47,334 nt of DNA from Oscillospiraceae bacterium (GTDB taxonomy: Bacteria; Bacillota; Clostridia; Oscillospirales; CAG-272). Both the position numbers and the translations under genes were made by a program. The notes under the pieces were generated by a model. That model had not been told where the DNA came from. It saw only the letters and a list, made by a program, of their open reading frames with translations, and did no database searches. The stretch lies in the NCBI GenBank assembly GCA_015063855.1, contig SVTI01000007.1, forward strand, positions 1 to 47,334, read 5' to 3'. This document shows, in pieces, positions 1 through 7,587 of this stretch (position 1 is its first letter; every line of letters starts with the position of its first letter).

Positions 1-36
1 CTGAGAGGCGGAGAAGCCACAAGGAAAAAGTTTTTG
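1..36. other. Tail of an upstream unit, unassigned
   Basis: These bases precede the terminator and are too short to assign. Frame 1 stays open until a TGA at 46-48 inside the terminator loop, and frame 2 closes at TGA 35-37. Either could be the last codons of a plus-strand gene that begins outside the window. No product can be proposed. Confidence 0.3.
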
Positions 37-74
37 ATCCGGGACTGATATTTAGTCCCGGATTTTATTTTTCC
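37..74 (+). terminator. Rho-independent terminator of the upstream unit
   Basis: A perfect 10-bp stem (ATCCGGGACT / AGTCCCGGAT) with a 7-nt loop is followed by TTTATTTTT. It ends the unit that enters the window from the left. Confidence 0.85.
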
Positions 75-76
75 TA

Positions 77-105
77 TTGACATTTCTGATATATTATGTT
101 ATACT
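77..105 (+). promoter_or_regulatory. Sigma-A promoter of the GntR-ABC operon
   Basis: The -35 box TTGACA (77-82) and the -10 box TATACT (100-105) are separated by 17 bp. The start point would fall inside the palindromic operator that follows. Confidence 0.8.
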
Positions 106-107
106 AC

Positions 108-130
108 GTGTACTATCGTACATAGTACAC
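108..130 (+). promoter_or_regulatory. Palindromic operator, probably for the adjacent GntR regulator
   Basis: Perfect 9-bp inverted arms GTGTACTAT and ATAGTACAC flank the centre CGTAC. The site begins two bases after the -10 box and ends 14 bp before the gntR start codon. This placement fits autorepression by a YtrA-type GntR protein. The palindrome is seen directly; the identity of the binding protein is inferred. Confidence 0.75.
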
Positions 131-144
131 TTATGGAGGTATAA

Positions 145-531
145 ATGTATTCGTTAGACATACTGTCGAGAACACCTGTATATGAGCAAATTATAAAGCA
201 AACAGAAGATTTTATTTCAAAAGGTATATTGAACCCGGGAGATAAGATACCCTCGGTACGCAATCTATCGGTAATGCTTTCTGTCAACCCTAACACTATA
301 CAAAAGGCTTTTTCCGAGCTTGATACGAGAGGACTTATATTTTCTGTTCCGGGTAAAGGATGTTTTATCACAGAAAACGCTCATGAAATAGTTAACTCAT
401 CAAAAAGAAAAAAGCTCGTAGAATTAGATTCTCAAATCAGCGAACTTATGTATGCAGGTATCAAAAAAGAGGAGATCATTGATCTGATCGAAAAGATCTA
501 TAAGGGAGGCAAAACTAATGATCAGAACTGA
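145..531 (+). CDS. GntR-family (YtrA subfamily) transcriptional repressor
   Basis: A cytoplasmic DNA-binding repressor of 128 residues. A GntR winged helix spans about residues 10-78, with the signature DKIPSVRNLSVMLSVNPNTI and a recognition helix around residues 46-62. A short all-helical tail (about 85-120) is typical of the YtrA subfamily, which lacks a large ligand domain and controls ABC exporter operons. The start is preceded by GGAGG. The 3' end overlaps the ATPase gene by 14 bp, so the two are probably translationally coupled. A palindrome between the promoter and this gene is the likely autoregulatory operator. The effector is unknown; in Bacilli, relatives respond to cell-wall-active compounds. 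Confidence 0.9.
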   Translation: MYSLDILSRTPVYEQIIKQTEDFISKGILNPGDKIPSVRNLSVMLSVNPNTIQKAFSELDTRGLIFSVPGKGCFITENAHEIVNSSKRKKLVELDSQISELMYAGIKKEEIIDLIEKIYKGGKTNDQN

Positions 532-1423
532 AAAAGTAACGATGAAATTTGAAGGCTTCACGGCGTTAAACGATTTAAGCTGTAATATTCCCGAGGGATG
601 TATATACGGTATGGTCGGTTCAAACGGCGCCGGTAAATCGACATTTTTACGAATATTATCAGGTGTTTATAAACCCTGTGAAGGCAAGGTTGAGATAGAT
701 GAAGAGGCTGTTTGGGATAATCCTGCGGCAAAAGCAAAGATCGCTTTTGTACCCGACGACGTATTCTATCTTCACGGTGCATCTATGGACAGAATGGCAT
801 CTCTCTATGAGGCAGTATATCCCGATTTTGACCGTAAAACTTATACTGACCTTGCAAGAAATTTCTGTCTCGATACAGAAAAAAATATTAATTCCTTTTC
901 AAAGGGCATGCGTCGTCAGGCAAGCACGATACTCGCCCTTGCCGCAAGACCGAAATATATCTTTTTTGACGAAACCTTTGACGGTCTTGATCCTGTTATG
1001 AGAAATCACGTAAAAAGTGTTATCTGCAATGATGTTATCGAAAGAAAGGCAACCGCTATAATCACATCCCATTCACTACGTGAGCTTGAGGACACATGTG
1101 ATCAGTTAGCGCTTCTTCATAAGGGCGGCCTTGTACTTGAAAGCGATGTGGAAAACCTTAAAACAAAGCAATTCAAGATACAGATCGCCTTTGCCGATGA
1201 TTACGATATCTCGCGATTCAAGGATATTTCCATCATTAAATTCAACAAGGTTGGTTCTGTATCCAACATGATCGTCAAGGGAGAAAAGGATGAGATAATG
1301 CATAAGCTGGCTATGTTTCAACCACTGCTCATCGAAGCACTTCCCCTCTCCCTTGAGGAGATATTCACTTATGAAATGGAAGCTCTCGGCTACAGCTTTG
1401 AAAATCCCTTTACGGAGGCGTAA
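518..1423 (+). CDS. ABC transporter ATP-binding protein
   Basis: The 301-residue ATPase energises the membrane protein encoded next. Walker A GSNGAGKST lies at residues 34-42, a weak signature (FSKGM) at 127-131, Walker B with catalytic Glu (YIFFDE) at 147-152 and the H-loop His at 185. About 80 further residues form a C-terminal extension. The sequence resembles the YtrB/BcrA group of drug or peptide exporters. It overlaps gntR and is 2 bp from the permease gene, giving the classic GntR-ATPase-permease trio. The substrate cannot be read from the sequence. Confidence 0.93.
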   Translation: MIRTEKVTMKFEGFTALNDLSCNIPEGCIYGMVGSNGAGKSTFLRILSGVYKPCEGKVEIDEEAVWDNPAAKAKIAFVPDDVFYLHGASMDRMASLYEAVYPDFDRKTYTDLARNFCLDTEKNINSFSKGMRRQASTILALAARPKYIFFDETFDGLDPVMRNHVKSVICNDVIERKATAIITSHSLRELEDTCDQLALLHKGGLVLESDVENLKTKQFKIQIAFADDYDISRFKDISIIKFNKVGSVSNMIVKGEKDEIMHKLAMFQPLLIEALPLSLEEIFTYEMEALGYSFENPFTEA

Positions 1424-1425
1424 TT

Positions 1426-3420
1426 ATGAAAATAATAAATATATCACGATCTCTTTACAGAGATGCAATAAAGCAAACTAAATTAGTAAGTATATTTGCA
1501 ATAATCTTTTGCGTATATATCAGCATACAGGTACCTATCTCTACAGTATTAAATTCACATCCTACGAAGAGCATAGCGGGATTTATGGATGTAGCTCCTC
1601 AGTTAATGGCAGTCCCGTACTTATTTGCTCCTTTCCTTGTATACCTTCTTTTTAACTTTATGAACAAGCGGAATTCATCTGACTTCTATCATTCATTGCC
1701 GATAAAAAGAAGAAACATGTATTTCAGCTTAATGGCGGCAGCCTGCACATGGATAGTTTTGATCACTGTAATTACCGCTGCGACAGGTATGGTGATGCAC
1801 CTTATATTCAATGAATATTTTAAACTGAACGTCGCAGAGGTTCTTATATCTACCCTTGGTATTTTAGCTTCCTCTCTGTATTCAGCAGTTGTTGTATCAA
1901 TAGCTATGGTATTGACGGGTACTGTATTTACAAATGTTGTACTTTCAGGAATATTTCTTATTTTACCGGTCATTATACTTGTAGCGTTCACGACTACCAT
2001 ACACAACGCACTCCCGATCCTTACCGGCGAATATGTAATTTACAATATTCTTCCCTGCGGGTTTAATTTTCCGGTAACAGATTACGGTACCGACTTATTC
2101 AGCTCATTCGGAAACAATATATATACCCTTATATTAGCAATCGTTCTTATATTACCTGCAATAAAGCTCTTTGAAAACAGGAAGAGTGAATCTGCCTCCT
2201 ATCATTTACAAAGCGAAAAACTTAGAATTGCATTCAGAATGCTTTGCGGTGCGGTAGCAAGCATATTCGGAACGATTTTTGTTCTGAATTTATTCTTGGA
2301 TAAAAGCACTAGTGCTGACGTGAATGATGTATTCATGATATGCACCATATATACCATAGCACTGCTTGTATATTTCGGTGTGGAGCTTTTCATGACGAAA
2401 AAACCGAAAATGATGATAAAGGCGATACCGGGGCTTACTGTAGTATTATTAATTAATGTTGTCGTCTTCGCCTCACTTTACGGAATTTATACACTAAATA
2501 TGTGTTTCACCCCCACGCCTGAAGAGATAGACTATATACGTCTTACCAACGATGACGGTTATATGGGAGATGATATCTCATATTATCTGAACAGCAAGGC
2601 GGAAAAGATTAAGCTTAAAGATAAAAAGCTTAAAGAAATCGTTAGCTCTTCCCTCTCTTACGATATCGATACCCTGAAAAACGGCTTATACTATGAGGTC
2701 GAATACAACGAAAAATACGATTATCCATTTATGTCCTCAAAAACAGTAGTCATCTCCGTAAACGGTGTCGAGCGAAAGAGAAATATACGATTCAATGCAT
2801 CCGACTATGAAGCTCTTATAGACGGATTAAGCAATAATAATGAATATAAAAAGATGTACAAGGAGCTCCCGGAGATTGGTGAAAGCTTTACAAGTGTTTA
2901 TTCAACCGGTGATATAAGCGAAAAGAAATGCGAAGAGATATATAATACACTCCGTGAAGAGATAGCAGAGCTGGATTTCGACACTTGGTATTCGATTGTT
3001 AATTATACCAAGGGGGCTTACATCGGCAAGGAAGAAATATATGTTTCAACCATGTTGGACTCTGAACATTATTCGATCATGTTGCCTATTAACACAGAGT
3101 TGAAGGATACTATATATAAATATATTGAGCTTACTGCGGATAAAAAGAGTTCCGATGTCATTCTAAACGGTAACGGTATAGCGGATATCGACTATTTAGA
3201 GCTTACGATATATAACGAAGATCAAACAGAATTATATTACTACTTTGAAAACACCGATGATATAAAAAGCGTTGCCGAATTTCTTGACCCAATAGATAAT
3301 CTTAACGATGATTGCTATATAGTTGTTGCGTCATATACATCATCAGATAAGTGGTCAGAGTGCTACTTTACAGTATCAAAAGAAAATCTTGAATATATAG
3401 GAGAAGTATCCCCCAATTAG
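1426..3420 (+). CDS. ABC-2-type permease-like membrane protein with large extracytoplasmic domain
   Basis: The 664-residue membrane partner of the preceding ATPase. The first ~360 residues contain about ten hydrophobic segments, for example near residues 20-38, 62-80, 105-126, 144-165, 170-190, 270-290 and 337-358. The motif SDFYHSLPIKRR between the second and third segments is typical of clostridial ABC-2 permeases found beside YtrA regulators. The last ~300 residues are hydrophilic, rich in Asp, Glu, Lys and Tyr and without a membrane segment, so they probably lie outside the cell. The stop codon sits inside the terminator hairpin. The transport substrate is unknown. Confidence 0.82.
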   Translation: MKIINISRSLYRDAIKQTKLVSIFAIIFCVYISIQVPISTVLNSHPTKSIAGFMDVAPQLMAVPYLFAPFLVYLLFNFMNKRNSSDFYHSLPIKRRNMYFSLMAAACTWIVLITVITAATGMVMHLIFNEYFKLNVAEVLISTLGILASSLYSAVVVSIAMVLTGTVFTNVVLSGIFLILPVIILVAFTTTIHNALPILTGEYVIYNILPCGFNFPVTDYGTDLFSSFGNNIYTLILAIVLILPAIKLFENRKSESASYHLQSEKLRIAFRMLCGAVASIFGTIFVLNLFLDKSTSADVNDVFMICTIYTIALLVYFGVELFMTKKPKMMIKAIPGLTVVLLINVVVFASLYGIYTLNMCFTPTPEEIDYIRLTNDDGYMGDDISYYLNSKAEKIKLKDKKLKEIVSSSLSYDIDTLKNGLYYEVEYNEKYDYPFMSSKTVVISVNGVERKRNIRFNASDYEALIDGLSNNNEYKKMYKELPEIGESFTSVYSTGDISEKKCEEIYNTLREEIAELDFDTWYSIVNYTKGAYIGKEEIYVSTMLDSEHYSIMLPINTELKDTIYKYIELTADKKSSDVILNGNGIADIDYLELTIYNEDQTELYYYFENTDDIKSVAEFLDPIDNLNDDCYIVVASYTSSDKWSECYFTVSKENLEYIGEVSPN

Positions 3421-3431
3421 GGGGATACTTC
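3403..3431. terminator. Terminator between convergent ABC permease gene and spoIVA
   Basis: A 12-bp stem (GAAGTATCCCCC / GGGGGATACTTC) with loop AATTA overlaps the permease stop codon. On the plus strand it is followed by an AT-rich run. It lies four bases from the spoIVA stop and may also serve the minus strand, although no clear U-tract is present there. Confidence 0.7.
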
Positions 3432-3434
3432 TTA

Positions 3435-4913
3435 TTATAATATTATACATATAAGGCCGCCGCTGCCCTCATTGATTATCCGTTCAAGAGTGTCCGACAG
3501 TTTAACTCTTGCATCCTCCGGCATATTTTCAAGCTTAGAATTAAGGCCCTCGCTTATAAGCTCATACATAGATTTTCCAAATATATTCGACTCCCATATC
3601 TTGCGAGGATCCTCCTCATATTCATTAAGCAGATATTTTATTAGTTCCTCAGATTGCTGTTCTGTTCCGACCGTGGGATTGATCTCAGTTTCGATATTAG
3701 CTTTAATTATATGTAACGAAGGCGCATTAGCTCTTAGTTTGACACCATAGCCGTTCGGCTGTTTGATTATCTCAGGTTCCTCGAAATTTAGATCTTCAAT
3801 ATCCGGTGTAACAATACCGTAACCGTTTTCCTCGACATCATCAAGAGCTTTTGACAGCTTATCAAACTTACCCTTTACCGAGGCTAATTCTATCATGGTG
3901 GTTATCATTTCTTCTTCATCGGTTATATCAAGACCTGTCATACTGCTGAGTATTTTATAATAGAGATCCTCCCTAAGCTCAAAGCGTACAACAGCTTTGC
4001 CGCAACCGAGATCTATTGATGATATATTTATTGCAGAAAAAATATCACCGTCACATAAAGCTTCAAAGCAATATTTAATATCACAAGTTTTTTCTATGTT
4101 TCCAGCACATTCAAGTAAGGAATGATCAATTCTTTTCACAAGTTCATGATCTCTGTTCAGAGCGCTTACCCATTTAGGTATATCGATACATATCTCATTT
4201 AACGGGAATTCATTAAGTATCATCCCGATAATACCTTCAATATCCTCACAGTCAAGACGCATACAGTTAACAAGTGCAACGGGGGCTCTGTACTTTTCCT
4301 CAAGTTCCCTTGCAAGAGTTATGCTCTCTTCCCTTTCGGGATTTGCTGAATTAAGAATTATAGCAAAAGGCTTGTTAATCTCTTTAAGCTCCGATATAAC
4401 CCTTTCTTCAGCCTCGATATAAGCTGCTCGGGGTATTTCACCAATGCTGCCATCCGTAGTTATAACCATACCAATGGTAGAATGATCGCAGATGACCTTC
4501 TTTGTGCCCATCTCCGCCGCTCTTGTAAAGGGTATGGGCTCCGATGACCAAGGCGTATTAACAAGACGTTCCTTGCCATCTTCGATATGACCTATTGCCT
4601 CAGGAACGATATAACCGACGCAATCAACCATTTTGACTGAGAGCGATACGTTATCTGCAATAGTAATGTCAACTGCATCTTCAGGAACAAACTTTGGCTC
4701 GGTTGTCATAACTGTTTTTCCGCCTGCACTCTGAGGCATCTCATCGTTTGCTCTCATTCGTGAATGCTCGTTTTCAATATTTGGCAATACCAACGATTCC
4801 ATAAATCTTTTGATAAACGTAGATTTACCCGTTCTTACAGGACCTACTACACCAATATAAATATCTCCACCCGTACGGTTTCGGATATCCTCGTATATGC
4901 TTGTATTTGTCAT
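3435..4913 (-). CDS. spoIVA: Stage IV sporulation protein A
   Basis: A mother-cell ATPase that polymerises on the forespore surface as the base layer of the spore coat. The 492-residue length matches the family. Walker A GPVRTGKST is at residues 24-32 and is followed by FIKRFMESLVLPN, a hallmark of SpoIVA. SAGGKTVMTTEPKFVPEDAV holds the sensor threonine region, and DCVGYIVPEA follows as the Walker B-like stretch. The middle and C-terminal domains end in the conserved GGLICIIL tail that in B. subtilis binds SpoVM and the membrane. A good sigma-E-like promoter lies upstream. Its presence shows that the organism's lineage makes endospores. Confidence 0.97.
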   Translation of the reverse strand: MTNTSIYEDIRNRTGGDIYIGVVGPVRTGKSTFIKRFMESLVLPNIENEHSRMRANDEMPQSAGGKTVMTTEPKFVPEDAVDITIADNVSLSVKMVDCVGYIVPEAIGHIEDGKERLVNTPWSSEPIPFTRAAEMGTKKVICDHSTIGMVITTDGSIGEIPRAAYIEAEERVISELKEINKPFAIILNSANPEREESITLARELEEKYRAPVALVNCMRLDCEDIEGIIGMILNEFPLNEICIDIPKWVSALNRDHELVKRIDHSLLECAGNIEKTCDIKYCFEALCDGDIFSAINISSIDLGCGKAVVRFELREDLYYKILSSMTGLDITDEEEMITTMIELASVKGKFDKLSKALDDVEENGYGIVTPDIEDLNFEEPEIIKQPNGYGVKLRANAPSLHIIKANIETEINPTVGTEQQSEELIKYLLNEYEEDPRKIWESNIFGKSMYELISEGLNSKLENMPEDARVKLSDTLERIINEGSGGLICIIL

Positions 4914-4945
4914 AGCTTAACCTCGTTTTCATTTACTCTTATTGA

Positions 4946-4974
4946 ATTCTATGACTGCTTGTATTAAAATATAC
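4946..4974 (-). promoter_or_regulatory. Sigma-E-like promoter of spoIVA
   Basis: On the minus strand GTATATT (4968-4974) and CATAGAAT (4946-4953) are 14 bp apart. This matches the B. subtilis sigma-E consensus (KMATATT, 14-15 bp, CATACAMT). spoIVA is a known sigma-E gene in Bacilli and Clostridia. The match is seen in sequence; activity is inferred. Confidence 0.7.
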
Positions 4975-4981
4975 CACCAAC

Positions 4982-5016
4982 AAAGAAAACAGCCAACGGC
5001 TGTGGCTGTTTTCTTT
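4982..5016 (-). terminator. Terminator of the Asn-rich peptide gene
   Basis: A 13-bp perfect stem (AAAGAAAACAGCC / GGCTGTTTTCTTT) closes a 9-nt loop. It lies just after the stop of the minus-strand peptide gene and just upstream of the spoIVA promoter, so it separates the two units. Confidence 0.8.
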
Positions 5017-5020
5017 ATAT

Positions 5021-5179
5021 TCACTTACAATCGTTTGCGTTCTTCTTATTTGAAGCTTTATTATTTGCCTTATTATCAGCCTTGTTGCATGCTTTATCAG
5101 AATTACCGTTAATGTTATTATTGGTGTAATTCATATTGTCATTAGCATTGTTTGTTGAATTGTTTGTTTTCTTTGACAT
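5021..5179 (-). CDS. Asn/Lys-rich 52-residue peptide, possible spore protein
   Basis: A short reading frame beginning MSKKTNNSTNNAND and ending NKKNANDCK. Roughly a third of the residues are Asn and the rest are mostly Lys, Ala, Ser and Asp, with two Cys. A strong AAAGGAG ribosome site sits 8-9 bases before ATG and a strong terminator follows, so the gene has every sign of being expressed. It has no signal peptide or membrane segment and should be unstructured and soluble. I do not recognise the family. A GAATA-17-AATAATA element upstream resembles forespore (sigma-G/F) promoters, and spoIVA is next door, so a spore role is plausible but unproven. Confidence 0.6.
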   Translation of the reverse strand: MSKKTNNSTNNANDNMNYTNNNINGNSDKACNKADNKANNKASNKKNANDCK

Positions 5180-5202
5180 TTTTAAAATCTCCTTTTTGGA
5201 TA

Positions 5203-5231
5203 TTTACAATCTTATTATTTTCTGTTATAAT
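5203..5231 (+). promoter_or_regulatory. Sigma-A promoter of manA
   Basis: TTTACA (5203-5208) and TATAAT (5226-5231) are separated by 17 bp, and the start codon follows 35 bp later. It overlaps the divergent upstream region of the Asn-rich peptide gene. Confidence 0.8.
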
Positions 5232-5266
5232 AAATTTATTCAGAATTTGAAAGGAAAATTTTATAA

Positions 5267-6145
5267 ATGAATTTATATCCTCTTAAGCTTAGTCCATATA
5301 AAAAGGGTGTTGTATGGGGTGGAACGACACTTCGTGATAAATACGGAAAGGATTTTCCCGGAGATGATCTCGGAGAAACTTGGGAGCTCTCTGTACGTGA
5401 AAAAGAAAACTGTATCATTTCAAACGGTGAATATACCGGTATGACTTTAAAGGAATACCTCGGTATAAATGAGGGCTTTCCCCTCCTTGTAAAATTTCTT
5501 GATGCCAATGATTCTCTCTCAGTTCAGGTTCATCCCGAAAAGACCGAGATGTGGTATATAGTTGAGGCCGCAGAAGACGCAAAGCTTGTATACGGACTCA
5601 ACAAAAGCTATGACAGAGATCTGATAAAGACCGCTATAGAAGCCGGCACTCTTGAAGAGCACATGAATTATGTAAATGTCAAGGCAGGAGAAGTTTATTT
5701 CATCCCAAGCGGCCTTACCCACGCTATATGCAAGGGTATAGTCATTGCCGAGATACAGGAAAACAGTGACATAACCTATAGATTATATGACTACAACCGT
5801 CCCCAGGCAGACGGTACACTTCGTGAGCTTCATGTAACAGAATCACTTGATACGATAAAGGATATCACCGAGGAAGATATAAACCGTGAACGTTATTCAC
5901 TCGGAAAAACAAGTGACAGTAATCTTGCAAACTGCAAATTTTTCACAGTAGACAAATATGATTTCACAGGCGAAATGAACCTTACTAACGATAAATTCAG
6001 CCATATTCTCTGTCTTGAAGGAGAAGGTAATATATTGGGAGAGCCTATAATAAAGGGCGACAGCTATTATATCCCTGCAGGACTTAATGAATACAACATT
6101 TCAAGTGAAAAAGGTATTTCAATTATTATTTCAACCACAAAATAA
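5267..6145 (+). CDS. manA: Mannose-6-phosphate isomerase, class I
   Basis: Interconverts fructose-6-phosphate and mannose-6-phosphate in the cytoplasm, using zinc. The 292-residue length fits the short Gram-positive cupin form. QVHP (87-90) with the following TEMWYI gives the first metal-binding region, His152 in SGLTHAI is a further ligand, and AEIQENSDITYRLYDYNR (161-178) is the family signature carrying the substrate Arg. The frame starts 10 bases after AAAGGA. It is a single-gene unit with its own promoter and terminator. It probably links mannose use or GDP-mannose supply to glycolysis. Confidence 0.95.
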   Translation: MNLYPLKLSPYKKGVVWGGTTLRDKYGKDFPGDDLGETWELSVREKENCIISNGEYTGMTLKEYLGINEGFPLLVKFLDANDSLSVQVHPEKTEMWYIVEAAEDAKLVYGLNKSYDRDLIKTAIEAGTLEEHMNYVNVKAGEVYFIPSGLTHAICKGIVIAEIQENSDITYRLYDYNRPQADGTLRELHVTESLDTIKDITEEDINRERYSLGKTSDSNLANCKFFTVDKYDFTGEMNLTNDKFSHILCLEGEGNILGEPIIKGDSYYIPAGLNEYNISSEKGISIIISTTK

Positions 6146-6146
6146 C

Positions 6147-6170
6147 AAGGACCTCATAAGAGGTCCTTAA
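6147..6170. terminator. Terminator shared by manA and the convergent lipoprotein gene
   Basis: A 9-bp perfect stem AAGGACCTC / GAGGTCCTT with loop ATAA starts just after the manA stop. T-rich stretches lie on both sides, so it can act in both directions. Confidence 0.8.
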
Positions 6171-6179
6171 ATTATTGTA

Positions 6180-7139
6180 TTATTTTGTTGCTTCTTCTAT
6201 CATCTCTTCAAGATCAAACACAAATCTGAAGGTTACACGACGGGATGCCGCTGCGTCCTCGTTTCCGTTTTCATCAAGAACAGGTCTCTGGCTTGCACAA
6301 CCAACTGTCTCAACGCTGTCCTCTATAATATCGATCTGTGTATCTGTAAGTCCGCATTCATCAGAAACGATATAGTCCTTTACAGCATTAGCTCTTTCAA
6401 GAGAAAGAGGAATATTGATCTTGTCGCCACCGTTACTGTCGGTATGACCTTCTATCATGATATCGGAAATATACTCATGGTATCCGGTATCGATGATAAC
6501 CTTGGAATATACGTTAATAAACTTTTTAAGCTGTGTTTTTGCATCATCCTTAAGATCTGATTTGTCGAAATCGAAGAGAATATCAGCATTGAAGGTAACA
6601 ACGCCCGTCTTTTCATCAACGTTTACGTCAATATCAAAGAGCTGTGCTGTTGTCTTGATACTTGTAACAAGAGTATCCTTATAAGCTACAAGCTCCTCTA
6701 TGGCATCCTCGCCAAGTGCGGCAAGTACGGCATAATCATCGGGATTTACAAAATACTGAAGCTCAGGATATTCTTCAACAATAGACTCAGGTACTACGCT
6801 TTCAAAGTCTTCAATATCAAGATCCATATCGGGAATTTCGGGAAGCTCGAAGTCATCGGGAAGCTCCAGACCAAAATTATCCTTGATATCTAAATCAAAC
6901 ATCGGATCATCCTTTTCGTCCGAAGGCTTTGTCTCGTCTACAGCAGTTTCCTTTGCGGGATCGGAGTTTTCTTTATCTCCATCTTTGACAGACGCATCTT
7001 CCTTGTTGTCGTTGTCCTTTTCTTCAACCTTAGTTTCTTCTTTATTATCCTCTTTTTCACCGAGTTTAATATCCAAAGAACAACCGGTAGTGCAAAGAAG
7101 CATGGACACAAATAATGCTATCGCTATAATTTTCTTCAT
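6180..7139 (-). CDS. Lipoprotein with C-terminal OmpA/MotB-type peptidoglycan-binding domain
   Basis: A predicted surface lipoprotein of 319 residues. The N-terminal signal MKKIIAIALFVSMLLCTTGC ends in a lipobox with the lipid-bearing Cys at 20. Residues 26-115 are a highly acidic, Lys/Glu/Asp-rich linker. About 184-308 form an OmpA-like domain: LFDFDKSDL (188-196), GHTDSNGGD (231-239), the LSLERANAV helix (246-253) and SRRVTFRF (299-306). Such domains bind the diaminopimelate stem of peptidoglycan. AAGGAGG precedes the ATG. It lies 58 bp after ridA with no hairpin between, so it may be the last gene of the T-box-controlled unit. OmpA-type lipoproteins are unusual in a single-membrane spore former. 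Confidence 0.85.
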   Translation of the reverse strand: MKKIIAIALFVSMLLCTTGCSLDIKLGEKEDNKEETKVEEKDNDNKEDASVKDGDKENSDPAKETAVDETKPSDEKDDPMFDLDIKDNFGLELPDDFELPEIPDMDLDIEDFESVVPESIVEEYPELQYFVNPDDYAVLAALGEDAIEELVAYKDTLVTSIKTTAQLFDIDVNVDEKTGVVTFNADILFDFDKSDLKDDAKTQLKKFINVYSKVIIDTGYHEYISDIMIEGHTDSNGGDKINIPLSLERANAVKDYIVSDECGLTDTQIDIIEDSVETVGCASQRPVLDENGNEDAAASRRVTFRFVFDLEEMIEEATK

Positions 7140-7197
7140 AAATTTGTCCTCCTTAAAAGGAATAATATTTATGTAAACGCTTGTGCGAATACATTCA

Positions 7198-7572
7198 TTA
7201 AAGTTCAGCTATAACCTCGACCTCGACAAGCACTCCCTTAGGTAGTGCTTTTGCAGCTACACAGGAACGCGCAGGCTTTGAGGTAAAATACTTACCGTAA
7301 ATACCGTTAAACGCTGCAAAATCAGCCATATCTGCAAGAAAGCAGGTAGTCTTAACAGCCTTATCTATCGAAGTTCCTGCCGCTTCAAGAACAGCACTAA
7401 GGTTCTTACATACCTGTTCTGTTTGCTCCTCGATAGTAACAGCCTCTACCTGAGAGGTCATGGGATTTATAGCTATCTGACCTGATGTAAAAACAAGATT
7501 ACCAACTACCATCGCCTGGCTGTAGGGTCCGATCGCTTCAGGTGCATTAGGGGTGTGAACAACTTTACTCAT
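7198..7572 (-). CDS. ridA: RidA-family enamine/imine deaminase
   Basis: Hydrolyses reactive enamines and imines such as 2-aminocrotonate and 2-aminoacrylate released by PLP enzymes. The 124-residue length is typical. GPYSQA is at 15-20, VFTSGQIA at 27-34, and the substrate-binding Arg102 (PARSCVA) and Glu117 (VLVEVEV) are both kept. It lies 15 bp downstream of ilvA, whose product generates exactly these enamine intermediates, with AAGGAG before its ATG. Control should therefore come from the same T-box. Confidence 0.95.
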   Translation of the reverse strand: MSKVVHTPNAPEAIGPYSQAMVVGNLVFTSGQIAINPMTSQVEAVTIEEQTEQVCKNLSAVLEAAGTSIDKAVKTTCFLADMADFAAFNGIYGKYFTSKPARSCVAAKALPKGVLVEVEVIAEL

Positions 7573-7587
7573 GATTATCTCCTTAAA

